Shown in pieces: positions 25,502 to 35,050 of a DNA stretch of 64,000 bases (position 1 is its first letter; each line of letters opens with the position of its first letter). The stretch is from JBMNMU01 sp050953505 (GTDB lineage: Bacteria; Bacillota; Clostridia; Peptostreptococcales; Anaerovoracaceae): NCBI GenBank assembly GCA_050953505.1, contig JBMNMU010000001.1, forward strand, positions 62,001 to 126,000, given 5' to 3'. A program made the translations under genes and the position numbers. Below the pieces are notes generated by a model. It saw only the letters and a program-made list of their open reading frames with translations, ran no database searches and was not told the origin of the DNA.

Positions 25502-25945
25502 ATGTGCTTACTAATAAGGAAGGCAGAGGAAAAAGATATTAGACGAATGGCTGAAATCGATGAGCTGTGCTTTGCCGTACCCTGGAGCTTTCCTTCCTTT
25601 GAGCATGAAATTAAAAATAATAAATTAGCTTTTTATGTTGTCGCTGAGGTGAAGGGGGTCGTCGTAGGATATGCCGGTTTATGGATCATTGTGGACGAAG
25701 GGCATATTACAAATGTTGCGGTACACCCTGATTATCGCCAAAAGAATATTGGTGAAGGTCTGCTGACTGTCCTGATTGCGGCCACAAGAGACCTAGGCGC
25801 TACATGCTATACCTTAGAAGTAAGGCCATCAAACCACGCTGCCATTTCACTATATAAAAAATTAGGATTCAAGGAGTGTGGCTTTCGAAAAAATTATTAT
25901 GAGGACAATAACGAAGATGCACTAATCATGTGGTTAGGTGAATAA
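25502..25945 (+). CDS. rimI: Ribosomal-protein alanine N-acetyltransferase RimI-like
   Basis: 147-residue GNAT protein. Seen: an N-terminal IRKAEEKDIRRMAEID, TNVAVHPDYRQKNIGEGL (acetyl-CoA-binding R/QxxG/A region) and a C-terminal YKKLGFKECGFRKNYY. The position between tsaB and tsaD is the standard place for rimI in Firmicutes. The ATG follows a CGGGGG-containing region; spacing to tsaB is 113 bases. Confidence 0.9.
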   Translation: MCLLIRKAEEKDIRRMAEIDELCFAVPWSFPSFEHEIKNNKLAFYVVAEVKGVVVGYAGLWIIVDEGHITNVAVHPDYRQKNIGEGLLTVLIAATRDLGATCYTLEVRPSNHAAISLYKKLGFKECGFRKNYYEDNNEDALIMWLGE

Positions 25946-26017
25946 TATTTTCCACCTATGAGATACTAATTCTAAGTTGGTCAGTATGACATGAAGTATC
26001 CTTAGGAGGACAATAAA

Positions 26018-26230
26018 ATGAGACTGAGAAGCAATTACTATGAAGACAATTATTACGACAGAAATGATGAAATGCTTAATGTAGCATCACATTGCAGTAG
26101 ATTTGCACGTAGAAGTGATGTAAACTCATTTAACATGATGGACTATCAATCCTGTGAAAATTGTAGACACCTAACTGCTGATAATCAATGTATCACCAAC
26201 ATGCAAAATAGGTTCACAAACATAGAGTAA
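26018..26230 (+). CDS. Small Cys-containing hypothetical protein, 70 aa
   Basis: TAGGAGGAC lies 8 bases upstream of the ATG, so it is probably translated. The N-terminus is Tyr/Asn/Asp-rich (SNYYEDNYYDRNDE). The C-terminus has a CENCRHL-X7-C pattern that could bind a metal. No membrane segment. I do not recognise the family. Placed inside the t6A cluster. Confidence 0.7.
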   Translation: MRLRSNYYEDNYYDRNDEMLNVASHCSRFARRSDVNSFNMMDYQSCENCRHLTADNQCITNMQNRFTNIE

Positions 26231-26331
26231 AAGGAGAAAACCTTTTCCCGTTTTATTGGGGAAATGCTTTCGCCAACGTAAATAAACATGTGATAGACAC
26301 GTAGATAGAAAGGTTATTAAATATACAAAAG

Positions 26332-27366
26332 ATGAAGGATGGAAAATTTATTACAATGGCAATAGAATCCAGCTGTGATGAAACCTCGGTGGCTTTTCTC
26401 GCAGAGGGGAGAGAGGTTCTTTCTAATGTCATTGCATCGCAAATCAAAGTACACCAGGTTTTTGGCGGGGTGGTTCCAGAAATTGCATCCCGCCATCACC
26501 TTGAAAATATCAATACAGTGCTGGACCAATCCTTGGAACAGGCCTCCCAAACTCTTGGAGGCCCATTATCTTTAAGGGATGTGGACTTAATAGGGGTGAC
26601 CTATGGACCAGGACTTGTGGGAGCCTTGCTGATTGGGCTTGCAACGGCGAAATCTATGGCTTATGCTTTAAAGAAGCCTTTGGTTGGCGTTCATCATATT
26701 AAGGGGCATATCTGTGCAAATTATTTGGAGCACAAGGAGCTGGAGCCACCCTTTCTTGCCCTTATTGTTTCTGGTGGACATACTCATATTGTTAATGTGA
26801 AAGACTATGATCAATATGAAGTGCTAGGTAGAACTAGGGATGATGCGGCGGGGGAAGCCTTTGACAAGGTGGCTCGGGTATTGGGGTTAGGTTATCCTGG
26901 CGGGCCGTTAATCGACAAGGCCGCAAAGGAAGGAAACCCTCACGCCGTTGAATTTAAACGTGTATTTCTAGAAAAGGATAGCTTGGATTTCAGTTTTAGT
27001 GGCATCAAGACAGGGGTTTTAAATTATTTAAACACCCAGAAACTAAAGGGACTAGAAGTAAATGTAGCTGATATTGCAGCAAGCTTTCAAATAGCTGTAA
27101 TGGACGTTATTGTAGCTAAGACCATGATGGCTACTGAAAGAATGAAACAAGACAAGGTGGTGTTAGCAGGCGGGGTTGCAGCAAACAGCCTTCTTCGCAG
27201 TATGCTGAAGGAAGCCTGTGAGGAAAAGGGGATTCAGCTTTATTACCCTTCCCCCATTTTATGTACTGATAATGCAGCGATGATCGGCTGCGCAGCTTAT
27301 TATAAATACAAATTTAAAGGGGCTGATGACTTAACGTTAGATGCGTATCCTAGCTTAGCTATTTAA
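26332..27366 (+). CDS. tsaD: tRNA N6-threonylcarbamoyladenosine transferase TsaD
   Basis: 344 residues, the catalytic Kae1/TsaD subunit. Seen: AIESSCDETSVAF, GVVPEIASRHH, the metal-binding HHIKGH, VSGGHTHIV, and VLAGGVAANSLLR. Transfers the threonylcarbamoyl group to tRNA A37. The start is uncertain: the ATG at 26332 has only a distant GAAAGG; an in-frame ATG at 26356 is preceded by AAGGATGG and would lose eight residues. Last gene of the t6A cluster. Confidence 0.95.
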   Translation: MKDGKFITMAIESSCDETSVAFLAEGREVLSNVIASQIKVHQVFGGVVPEIASRHHLENINTVLDQSLEQASQTLGGPLSLRDVDLIGVTYGPGLVGALLIGLATAKSMAYALKKPLVGVHHIKGHICANYLEHKELEPPFLALIVSGGHTHIVNVKDYDQYEVLGRTRDDAAGEAFDKVARVLGLGYPGGPLIDKAAKEGNPHAVEFKRVFLEKDSLDFSFSGIKTGVLNYLNTQKLKGLEVNVADIAASFQIAVMDVIVAKTMMATERMKQDKVVLAGGVAANSLLRSMLKEACEEKGIQLYYPSPILCTDNAAMIGCAAYYKYKFKGADDLTLDAYPSLAI

Positions 27367-27500
27367 GAGCCAGGTATAAAAGTGTGCTCCTTGTTTCATT
27401 TGAAGCCACTCTCTGGACCACAACACCTAAAACATAAAGACACTTAAGAACTAAAACAAAACCTTATGTATTCTGAAATCTAGGCTCATTAAGGAGTTTT

Positions 27501-29474
27501 ATGATTATTTTATCGGCAAAAGACATAACAAAGACATATGGAATTGAAACCATTCTAACAGATGTTTCGTTTTACATAAATAAAGGGGATCGAATAGGCA
27601 TCGTTGGCGCAAATGGTGCTGGAAAATCCACACTGCTGAACATCCTTTCAGGGAGACTTCCCTATGACAAGGGTGAGATTTTCATGTCTAATGACATAAA
27701 AATTGGATATTTAAGACAGCAGGATAACTTCAATTCAGAAAAAACAGTCTACGAAGAAATGCTTTCTATATTTAATGAAGTTATTGAAATGGAAAAAGAT
27801 TTAGCCAAGCTTTCTTATGAAATCTCTGAGCTTTCCAAAGAGGGAAAGGATGTGGAAAGGCTTCTCCATCAATATGACAACCTCTTGGAGCTTTTCGGCA
27901 ATAAAAATGGATATGGGTACAAAAGTGAAATCAACGGTATTCTCAACAGCATGGCTTTTCCCGAGGATAGCTACGATAAGAAAATTTCTCTATTAAGTGG
28001 TGGGGAAAGGACTAGGCTGGCCTTAGCTTCCCTTTTATTAAAAAAACCTGACTTGCTGCTACTGGACGAGCCTACCAACCATTTAGATATTGGCACACTG
28101 AAATGGCTGGAGCAATATTTAAAAAATTACTCTGGTACAATTATGATTATTTCCCATGATCGATATTTCCTAGACCAAATGACAAACAGGATTTTCGAGG
28201 TAGAAAACCATACGCTCTTTACATACCAGGGAAATTATAGCGATTATACAGAGAAAAAACGATTAAGGGAAGCAGACGAACTAAAGAAATATGAAAACCA
28301 GCAGGTAGAAATAAAAAGGCAAGAAGAAATGATCCGGCGGTTCAAACAACACGGCACAGAGAAGCTTGCCAAAAGAGCTCAGTCTAGGGAAAAACGCCTC
28401 CAGCATATAGAACGACTGGAAAAACCGAAGATTAGCCATAAAAAGATGAAGCTGGATTTCAAACAAAATTTTCAAAGCGGAAACGATGTAATCTTTGCAG
28501 AGGAGCTTTCAAAAAGCTTTGGAAGAGGAGAAGAAAAGCGCCAGTTGTTCAGTAATGTGTCTCTGGATATTAAGCGAGGAGAGCGAATTTGTATAGTAGG
28601 ACCCAATGGCATTGGCAAGACTACATTGCTAAAAATAATTATGGGGTATATTCAGCCAGACACAGGGCATCTTAAGCTTGGTCACAATGTTGCATTTGGT
28701 TATTATGACCAACAGCAAAGCTTGTTGAGAGGTAGCAATACCGTTCTGGAAGAAGTTCATTCAGCTTATCGTCTCTATGACGAAACGGAGCTACGAGGCA
28801 TTCTTGGACGCTTTCTTTTTAAAGATGATATGGTTTTCCAACAGGTATCTTCTTTAAGCGGTGGTGAAAAAGCAAGGCTTTCTCTTTTAAAAATCATGCT
28901 ATCCGGGGCTAACTTACTGATTATGGACGAGCCTACCAACCATTTGGACATTGCATCCAAGGAGGTATTTGAAAATGCCTTGCTGGATTTTCCTGGCACA
29001 GTAATCGTAGTTTCTCATGATAGGTATTTTCTTAATAAGGTGCCTACTAGGATTTTAGAGCTTTCCGGTGATGGTATAACCAATTTCTTAGGTGGATATG
29101 ACTATTATATGGAAAAAAAGCAGTCTCTTGGCTCTGGAAAAAGCTATTTGGAGGAATTAGGAAAGCAGGGGGCTTCGGATTCCGCCGAGAATGAACTTGG
29201 AGGGTTAGATTGTGAAGAAGAAGAGCTGACGCCCGCGGAGGCACGTAAACGGGATAAAGAACGTCAAGCTCAAAAGAAACGGCTGGAGCGGCAGAAAAAA
29301 CAGCAAGAGGATTTAATTATGGAGCTAGAAACTAAGATAGAATGGCTGCAAAATGAGATGTGTAAAGAAGAAATTTATTCTGACCATAAGAAAATGATGA
29401 CCTATGACACTCAGCTACAGGAGGCAAAAGAAGCCTTAGAGGATGCTTATGAATCCTGGATGGAGCTAGCATAG
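27501..29474 (+). CDS. ABC-F ATPase (YdiF/Uup-like)
   Basis: 657 residues, two ABC domains and no membrane domain. First: Walker A GANGAGKST, signature LSGGERTR, LLLDEPTNHLD. A charged linker of about 80 residues follows (KKRLREADELKKYENQQVEI). Second: GPNGIGKTT, LSGGEKAR, MDEPTNHLD. A C-terminal coiled coil (REKRxxx-rich, residues about 570-650) is of the Uup/YdiF type. Known: ABC-F proteins bind the ribosomal E site and either assist translation or protect against antibiotics. AAGGAG lies just upstream of the ATG. Which subfamily role applies cannot be read off. Confidence 0.92.
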   Translation: MIILSAKDITKTYGIETILTDVSFYINKGDRIGIVGANGAGKSTLLNILSGRLPYDKGEIFMSNDIKIGYLRQQDNFNSEKTVYEEMLSIFNEVIEMEKDLAKLSYEISELSKEGKDVERLLHQYDNLLELFGNKNGYGYKSEINGILNSMAFPEDSYDKKISLLSGGERTRLALASLLLKKPDLLLLDEPTNHLDIGTLKWLEQYLKNYSGTIMIISHDRYFLDQMTNRIFEVENHTLFTYQGNYSDYTEKKRLREADELKKYENQQVEIKRQEEMIRRFKQHGTEKLAKRAQSREKRLQHIERLEKPKISHKKMKLDFKQNFQSGNDVIFAEELSKSFGRGEEKRQLFSNVSLDIKRGERICIVGPNGIGKTTLLKIIMGYIQPDTGHLKLGHNVAFGYYDQQQSLLRGSNTVLEEVHSAYRLYDETELRGILGRFLFKDDMVFQQVSSLSGGEKARLSLLKIMLSGANLLIMDEPTNHLDIASKEVFENALLDFPGTVIVVSHDRYFLNKVPTRILELSGDGITNFLGGYDYYMEKKQSLGSGKSYLEELGKQGASDSAENELGGLDCEEEELTPAEARKRDKERQAQKKRLERQKKQQEDLIMELETKIEWLQNEMCKEEIYSDHKKMMTYDTQLQEAKEALEDAYESWMELA

Positions 29475-29609
29475 GGGAGTATAATAAAATAAAATTATTT
29501 AAAATAAGTGTTGCGGTATTAAGAAGTCTCACTTATAATAGGTTTGAATATAGGAAGCATTTATATAATAATAATAAATAAATTGCTCAAAAACATGGAG
29601 GTATATAAT

Positions 29610-29840
29610 ATGACATTTGAAAAAATTAAAGAAATAATAGTAGAACAGCTAGGTGTTGAAGATTCTGCAATTCAGCCTGAAACAAGTCTTATGAAGGACC
29701 TGGAAGCGGATTCTCTTGACGCGGTTGAAATTATTATGGCTATTGAAGATGAGTTTGAAATCGAAGTACCTGACGAAGATGCTGAGAAATTCCAAAACGT
29801 TGGCGATATAGTGAAGTATGTAGACGAAAAAACTAACTAA
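29610..29840 (+). CDS. acpP: Acyl carrier protein
   Basis: 76 residues. The phosphopantetheine Ser is in ADSLDAVEIIM (DSL motif). ATGGAGG lies 9 bases upstream of the ATG at 29610; an ORF open from 29544 is not supported by homology. Carries acyl chains for fatty-acid synthesis. Stands alone rather than beside fab genes. Confidence 0.95.
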   Translation: MTFEKIKEIIVEQLGVEDSAIQPETSLMKDLEADSLDAVEIIMAIEDEFEIEVPDEDAEKFQNVGDIVKYVDEKTN

Positions 29841-29851
29841 TTTTTTTTATT

Positions 29852-29886
29852 GGAAAAGTTCGCATCTCGCGAACTTTTTCCATTTT
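29852..29886 (+). terminator. Terminator after acpP
   Basis: GGAAAAGTTCGC and GCGAACTTTTTCC with loop ATCTC, then ATTTTTG. Confidence 0.9.
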
Positions 29887-29949
29887 TGTCGAAGATTCAG
29901 GAGAAAAATATGGCATTTATGGGAGGAAAAAACCTTAAACCATAATTTC

Positions 29950-29978
29950 TTGTTGAAACTCAAAAAAGATGGTATAAT
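29950..29978 (+). promoter_or_regulatory. Promoter of rex
   Basis: TTGTTG at 29950, TATAAT at 29973, 17-base spacing. Confidence 0.6.
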
Positions 29979-30023
29979 ATAAGATATAAATTATTGTAGA
30001 AAAAAGGGATGGTTATTGAAAAT

Positions 30024-30677
30024 ATGAAAAATAATGTTAAAGTATCAAACGCTGTTGTAAAAAGACTGCCAAGATACAGGAGATACCTGGACGATCTCCG
30101 AAAGAAAAAAGTAGACAGGATCTCATCAAACGAGCTAAGTAATATGATTGGTTATACTGCATCCCAGATTAGACAGGATTTAAATAACTTCGGTGGATTC
30201 GGTCAGCAAGGCTACGGATATAATGTAGAAAGCCTTCACAGACAGATCAGTATTATTCTTGGCCTAGACAAGGATTACAAAATGGTTATAGTAGGAGCAG
30301 GTAATCTAGGTCAGGCGATTGCAAATTATACTTACTATTATAAGCAAGGCTTTATGGTTCATGCCATGTTTGATGTAAATCCAAAGTTGATAGGATTGAA
30401 AATTAATGATATCGAGGTTCTAGATTCTGAGAATTTGGATGAGTACCTAAAGGAAAACAGTATTGACATTGGAATTATTTGTACCACCAGAGAGAGCGCA
30501 CAGGATGTAGCAAACAAGCTTTGCGCAGGTGGCGTCAAGGGGATCTGGAATTTTGCCCCTACAGACTTGATTATTGAAGATCATAATGTAGTTGTTGAAA
30601 ATGTTCATTTAAGTGACAGTTTACAATCACTGGCTTACTACATCACAAGAAACTCTAATGAGGATCAGGACGAATAA
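30024..30677 (+). CDS. rex: Redox-sensing transcriptional repressor Rex
   Basis: 217 residues. The N-terminal winged helix has VVKRLPRYRRYL and SSNELSNMIGYTASQIRQDL. The Rossmann domain begins MVIVGAGNLGQAI and ends with HLSDSLQSLAYY. Binds operator DNA when NADH/NAD+ is low and releases when NADH binds. The start is either ATG 30024 (GGGATGG upstream, preferred) or ATG 30009, which has no spacing to an RBS. In Clostridia it controls fermentation and redox genes. Confidence 0.95.
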   Translation: MKNNVKVSNAVVKRLPRYRRYLDDLRKKKVDRISSNELSNMIGYTASQIRQDLNNFGGFGQQGYGYNVESLHRQISIILGLDKDYKMVIVGAGNLGQAIANYTYYYKQGFMVHAMFDVNPKLIGLKINDIEVLDSENLDEYLKENSIDIGIICTTRESAQDVANKLCAGGVKGIWNFAPTDLIIEDHNVVVENVHLSDSLQSLAYYITRNSNEDQDE

Positions 30678-30703
30678 GATTGAAAATGATTTTGGAATTA
30701 AAA

Positions 30704-30745
30704 AATAACCGTTTCAGATAAATCAAATGAAACGGTTATTCTTCG
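30704..30745. terminator. Bidirectional terminator between rex and ferredoxin
   Basis: AATAACCGTTTCA and TGAAACGGTTATT form a 13-bp stem, flanked by A and T runs. The two genes converge here. Confidence 0.88.
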
Positions 30746-30786
30746 TTCTATAGGTGTTTGTTTATAAGCTTTCTTTAAAGCTCATA

Positions 30787-30954
30787 TTAAGCTTCTACCG
30801 GTGCATCTACTGGGCATGCGTTGGCGCAAGCTCCACAGTCGATACATTTGTCAGGATCGATAACATAAATGTCACCAGCGGTAATTGCCTCTGTAGGACA
30901 TTCAGGCTCACAAGCACCACATGCGATACAAGTATCTTCAATTATGTATGCCAT
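30787..30954 (-). CDS. 2[4Fe-4S] ferredoxin
   Basis: 55 residues, a typical clostridial ferredoxin. Two clusters: CIACGACEPECP and CIDCGACANACP, eight Cys in all. It starts MAYIIEDT; AAGGAGG lies 7 bases before the ATG. Low-potential electron carrier for hydrogenase, pyruvate:ferredoxin oxidoreductase and related enzymes. It converges with rex. Confidence 0.97.
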   Translation of the reverse strand: MAYIIEDTCIACGACEPECPTEAITAGDIYVIDPDKCIDCGACANACPVDAPVEA

Positions 30955-31061
30955 GTTTCATTCCTCCTTGTGTTAACAATAGTTATTGGACAACGACATC
31001 ATTATAGCAGATTGAATAATCCTTAACAATAGATTTTATAAATAATTTTAGGGGGTCAGAG

Positions 31062-31874
31062 ATGGAAGTTTACGGTTTGGTTGGGAAGAGCGGAACGGGT
31101 AAAAGCTATCAGGCGATTAACCTATGCAGGGATAGAAATCTGGAGGGCATCATTGATGATGGCCTGTTTATTCTTGGCGGAGGCATTATGGCAGGAACAT
31201 CTGCGAAGCGGGTAGATACTATGGTGGCAGCAATAAAAACCGCACTGTTTACCAATGAAGATCATCGTAAATCTGTAGCTGATAAGATTAAAGAGGTCCA
31301 ACCTGCCAGTATATTAGTACTGGGGACATCAGATAGAATGGTAAAGAAAATTGTTGAAAGACTGGAGCTTCCGGAAATTAAGGAAATCATATACATTGAT
31401 TCTATTACAACGGAGGAGCAGCGAGAAATAGCCAGAAAGCAGCGAAATGAAATGGGAAAGCACGTGATTCCTGTGCCTAGCTTACAATTAAAAAGACAAT
31501 TTTCTGGATATTTTTTAGACCCTTTGCGTATTTTTAGAGGTTGGATAGGAGGAAAAGCTTCTTTTGCTGAAAAATCAGTAGTCAGGCCTACTTATAGCTA
31601 TTTAGGTGGCTTCTCCATATCAGATAAGGTTATTTACGATGTAGTGAACTATATTGGCAGCAAAATTCCTGGACTAGATAGTATATTGAGGATTTCTATA
31701 GAAAACAGCTCTAAAGAAGGAATCCGCATTCATATACCCATTATGGTAAGGTATGGTGCAGAGGTAATAAAAGTGGCAAAAGAGCTACAAAAAGAAGTGG
31801 CCAGGCAGGTGGAGCTTATGACGGCATTTAATATTCAAGGGGTTGACATAGAGGTAAAAGGGTTGAAATTATGA
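31062..31874 (+). CDS. P-loop protein with C-terminal Asp23/Gls24 domain
   Basis: 270 residues. Walker A is GKSGTGKSY at the N-terminus; LFILGGGIMAGTSAKRV and VLGTSDRM follow. From about residue 172 onward the sequence (SYLGGFSISDKVIYDVVNYI to the end) is an Asp23/Gls24-like envelope-stress domain. Known: this fused architecture occurs in Clostridia without a defined role. Overlaps the next gene by ATGA, so they are translationally coupled. TAGGGGG lies upstream of the ATG. Confidence 0.82.
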   Translation: MEVYGLVGKSGTGKSYQAINLCRDRNLEGIIDDGLFILGGGIMAGTSAKRVDTMVAAIKTALFTNEDHRKSVADKIKEVQPASILVLGTSDRMVKKIVERLELPEIKEIIYIDSITTEEQREIARKQRNEMGKHVIPVPSLQLKRQFSGYFLDPLRIFRGWIGGKASFAEKSVVRPTYSYLGGFSISDKVIYDVVNYIGSKIPGLDSILRISIENSSKEGIRIHIPIMVRYGAEVIKVAKELQKEVARQVELMTAFNIQGVDIEVKGLKL

Positions 31875-32743
31875 AAGGTATAGAAGACGGCAATAAGGTA
31901 ATAATGGAAGGTGTGAAGGATTTCCATCTGGATCACATTTTCGATTCAGGTCAATGCTTCCGTTGGGAGAAGGAAGAGGACGGGAGTTATACAGGAGTGG
32001 CCTATGGAAGGGTCCTGAATATAAACCACAGGGGCGATAAAGTTATCTTGGAGAATACAAGCCTTCAAGATTGGGAGGAAATTTGGAAGCCCTATCTAGA
32101 TTTTAATCGGGATTATGGCGAAATTAAAAGGACTTTATCAAATAGAGATGAAGTCATGAAAAAGGCCATTTCTCATGGAGAAGGAATCCGCATTTTAAGG
32201 CAAGACAAATGGGAAACGTTGATTTCATTTATTATTTCTCAAAATAATAATATCCCCCGAATTAAAAAGTGTGTTGAAAACCTTTGTCACTATTTCGGAG
32301 ACTCTCTTGGAGAATATAAAGGTAGGGAATTTTATGGCTTTCCCACAATAGAGACGCTGGCCCAATTAACACTTAAAGATTTGGAGCCTATCATGCTAGG
32401 GTATCGCGGCAAATATATATTGTCCGCTTCAAAGGCGGTAGCAGAGGATGGAGGCAAAATGTTAAACTCTCTGGGAGAGGCAGATTATGATACGGCATTG
32501 GAATACCTCCTTGGTTTGCCCGGTGTTGGGCCTAAGGTGGCTAGCTGCATCATGCTTTACTCTATGGACAAATGCGAATGTTTCCCCCTAGACGTTTGGA
32601 TGAAAAGGGTGATGAACCAGCTATATGGTATTGATGAAAAGAATACCAAGGCGATGGAGGCCTATGTGGCAGAGCATTTTGGGATTCATGCGGGAATAGC
32701 CCAGCAATATCTTTTTTATTATATTAGGCAATTAAAAGAGTAA
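31871..32743 (+). CDS. ogg: 8-oxoguanine DNA glycosylase (OGG1 type)
   Basis: 290 residues. An N-terminal TBP-like fold with FDSGQCFRW, then helix-hairpin-helix LPGVGPKVASCIM with the candidate catalytic Lys, and the Asp in FPLDVWMKR. Known: bifunctional glycosylase/AP lyase removing 8-oxoG. With mutT in this window the organism has two parts of the GO system. Overlaps the preceding gene by four bases. Confidence 0.9.
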   Translation: MKGIEDGNKVIMEGVKDFHLDHIFDSGQCFRWEKEEDGSYTGVAYGRVLNINHRGDKVILENTSLQDWEEIWKPYLDFNRDYGEIKRTLSNRDEVMKKAISHGEGIRILRQDKWETLISFIISQNNNIPRIKKCVENLCHYFGDSLGEYKGREFYGFPTIETLAQLTLKDLEPIMLGYRGKYILSASKAVAEDGGKMLNSLGEADYDTALEYLLGLPGVGPKVASCIMLYSMDKCECFPLDVWMKRVMNQLYGIDEKNTKAMEAYVAEHFGIHAGIAQQYLFYYIRQLKE

Positions 32744-32803
32744 TAACAGAGAAATAGGGTAAAAGGAAGTAGACATATTTTAAGAAAAATTGGAAAAAAG
32801 CTA

Positions 32804-32832
32804 TTGACATTTTTGAAAAGAAGGGTTAAATT
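32804..32832 (+). promoter_or_regulatory. groESL promoter
   Basis: TTGACA at 32804-32809 and TAAATT at 32827 with 17-base spacing, directly upstream of CIRCE. Confidence 0.8.
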
Positions 32833-32839
32833 AATATTG

Positions 32840-32866
32840 TTAGCACTCAGCGGGACGGAGTGCTAA
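32840..32866 (+). promoter_or_regulatory. CIRCE operator (HrcA binding site)
   Basis: TTAGCACTC, nine-base spacer, GAGTGCTAA: exact match to the consensus inverted repeat. Predicts heat-shock control of groESL by HrcA. Confidence 0.97.
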
Positions 32867-32929
32867 CAAAATGAAAATAATAATAATACCACATTATAGC
32901 AAATATAAAAAAGGAAAGGAGATTAAAGA

Positions 32930-33214
32930 ATGAACATTAAACCACTAGGTGACAGAGTTGTAATTAAAAGATTAGAAGCAGAGGAAAAGACAAAAAGCGG
33001 TATCGTGCTGCCAGGTCAAGCAAAGGAACAACCTCAGATGGCTGAAATCGTAGCAGTAGGACCAGGAGGGGTAGTTGATGGCAAGGAGGTAGCCATGGAA
33101 GTAAAGGTTGGCGATGTGGTTATTTTTTCCAAGTATGCCGGCACTGAAATCAAATATGATGGCACTGAATACACGATTCTATCTCAGAAAGATATCCTTG
33201 CAATCGTAGGCTAA
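32930..33214 (+). CDS. groES: Co-chaperonin GroES
   Basis: 94 residues. MNIKPLGDRVVIKRLEAEEK is the canonical N-terminus; VIFSKYAGTEIKYDGTEYTI closes the barrel. The mobile loop is KSGIVLPGQAKE. Caps GroEL. AAAGGAG lies 10 bases before the ATG. Confidence 0.97.
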   Translation: MNIKPLGDRVVIKRLEAEEKTKSGIVLPGQAKEQPQMAEIVAVGPGGVVDGKEVAMEVKVGDVVIFSKYAGTEIKYDGTEYTILSQKDILAIVG

Positions 33215-33309
33215 TTATAAAAATAAATCAATCATAAATTTTGTTTAATAAACTGTAATGTTTCGTGCAGAATGTTTAATGAAAAAATTAGAAGAAAGGG
33301 TATGATAAA

Positions 33310-34944
33310 ATGGCAAAAGATATTAATTACGGCGAAGAAGCCAGAAGAAAACTGCAGGCAGGAGTTGACAAGCTTGCGGATACAGTAAAAATTACTTTAG
33401 GACCTAAGGGTAGAAATGTTCTATTAGAAAAGAAATTTGGAGCACCATTAATCACAAATGATGGAGTAACCATCGCAAGAGAAATTGAATTTGAAGATGC
33501 TTTTGAAAACATGGGTGCGCAGCTTGTTAAAGAAGTAGCTACAAAGACAAACGATGTAGCTGGTGACGGTACTACTACTGCAACACTTCTTGCACAGATT
33601 ATGATTAGAGAAGGCTTTAAAAATGTAGCTGCAGGAGCAAACCCAATGGTTATTCAAAAAGGAATCAAGGGCGCTGTAGATGTAGCTGTAGATGAAATCA
33701 AGAAAATAGCTCATCCAGTTGAAAGCAAAGAAAGCATTGCTCAGGTTGCTTCTGTTTCTGCAGGAGACGAGGAAATCGGCGGACTTATTGCTGAGGCTAT
33801 GGAAAAGGTTGGTAAGGACGGCGTTATTACCGTTGAAGAATCAAAATCAATGGGAACTACACTTGAAGTTGTAGAAGGAATGCAGTTTGATAGAGGATAC
33901 CTATCCGCTTACATGGTAACAGATGCTGAAAAGATGGAAGCCGTTATAGAAAACCCATACATTCTAATTACTGATAAAAAGATTTCAAATATCCAAGAAA
34001 TCCTTCCTGTTTTAGAACAAATTGTTCAGCAGGGCAAAAAGCTTCTAATCATTGCTGAAGATGTAGAAGGTGAAGCGCTTGCTACTATCGTAGTTAACAA
34101 GCTAAGAGGTACATTTGACTGTGTAGCAGTTAAGGCTCCTGGATTTGGTGACAGAAGAAAAGCTATGTTAGCTGACATTGCAGTTCTAACTGGTGGACAG
34201 GTGATTTCCGAGGAACTAGGATATGACCTTAAAGAAGTAACTCTTGACATGCTTGGAACAGCAAGTACTGTTAAGGTTGACAAGGAAAACACCGTTATTG
34301 TTGATGGTGCTGGAGATTCTAAAGAAATTGAAGCTAGAATTTCCCAAATTAAGGCTCAGATCGAAGAAACTACTTCTGACTTTGATAGAGAAAAGCTACA
34401 GGAAAGACTTGCGAAGCTATCTGGTGGCGTAGCAGTTATCCAGGTTGGTGCAGCAACAGAAACTGAACTAAAGGAAAGAAAGCTAAGAATTGAAGACGCT
34501 CTAAATGCAACAAGAGCTGCTGTAGAAGAAGGTATTGTTGCTGGTGGTGGAGTAGCTCTAGCTAATGCAATCCCTGCAGTAGCTAAATATGTGGATACCC
34601 TAGAAGGAGATATGAGAACTGGTGCAGCGATCATCATGAGAGCACTAGAAGAGCCTGTTAGACAGATTGCAGAAAATGCGGGATTCGAAGGTTCTGTAGT
34701 AATCGCTAAGGTTAAGGAAAGCGAAACAGGTGTTGGATTCAACGCTCTAAATGAAAAATATGACAACATGATCAAAGCTGGTATCGTTGACCCTGCTAAG
34801 GTAACTAGATCTGCACTTCAGAATGCAGCATCTGCTTCCGCTATGCTGTTGACAACAGAAGCTGGCATAGTAGATATTAAGACAGATGAGCCTGCAATGC
34901 CTCCAATGGGCGGCGGAATGGGCGGAATGGGCGGAATGATGTAA
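33310..34944 (+). CDS. groEL: Chaperonin GroEL
   Basis: 544 residues, full length, ending with the Gly/Met tail (PPMGGGMGGMGGMM). ATP-binding GDGTTTATLLAQ and the apical-domain sequence are intact. AGAAAGGG lies upstream of the ATG. Its own transcription terminator seems to have been split by the element that starts about 50 bases after the stop. Confidence 0.98.
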   Translation: MAKDINYGEEARRKLQAGVDKLADTVKITLGPKGRNVLLEKKFGAPLITNDGVTIAREIEFEDAFENMGAQLVKEVATKTNDVAGDGTTTATLLAQIMIREGFKNVAAGANPMVIQKGIKGAVDVAVDEIKKIAHPVESKESIAQVASVSAGDEEIGGLIAEAMEKVGKDGVITVEESKSMGTTLEVVEGMQFDRGYLSAYMVTDAEKMEAVIENPYILITDKKISNIQEILPVLEQIVQQGKKLLIIAEDVEGEALATIVVNKLRGTFDCVAVKAPGFGDRRKAMLADIAVLTGGQVISEELGYDLKEVTLDMLGTASTVKVDKENTVIVDGAGDSKEIEARISQIKAQIEETTSDFDREKLQERLAKLSGGVAVIQVGAATETELKERKLRIEDALNATRAAVEEGIVAGGGVALANAIPAVAKYVDTLEGDMRTGAAIIMRALEEPVRQIAENAGFEGSVVIAKVKESETGVGFNALNEKYDNMIKAGIVDPAKVTRSALQNAASASAMLLTTEAGIVDIKTDEPAMPPMGGGMGGMGGMM

Positions 34945-34982
34945 TCATCCCCCCTCATAACAATCTTAGAAATTTATATATT

Positions 34983-34996
34983 AAAGCTCCTTGCAA
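34983..34996 (+). terminator. 5' arm of the groEL terminator, separated from its 3' arm
   Basis: AAAGCTCCTTGCAA can pair at 13 of 14 positions (three G-U) with TCGCAGGGGGCTTT at 52934-52947, which is followed by TTT and ATTTTT. The two arms are now 17.9 kb apart. Confidence 0.7.
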
Positions 34997-35008
34997 TTAG
35001 GCGGGTGT

Positions 35009-35030
35009 TCATAAAGATACTTTGTGAACC
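35009..35030. repeat. Left end of the element (inverted end sequence)
   Basis: TCATAAAGATACTTTGTGAA-CC. Its reverse complement matches 52901-52922 at 19 of 22 bases. The site is itself an imperfect dyad (GTTCATAAAG ATA CTTTGTGAAC), as expected of a serine-recombinase crossover site. Confidence 0.75.
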
Positions 35031-35050
35031 ACCTAAAATGCGAGGTATAA

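Noticed and set aside
30754..31026. 90-aa plus-strand ORF
   Set aside because: It is antisense to the 2[4Fe-4S] ferredoxin, which has an RBS and eight conserved Cys.
34356..34775. Long minus-strand ORF in groEL
   Set aside because: Shadow of groEL codon usage; no independent features.
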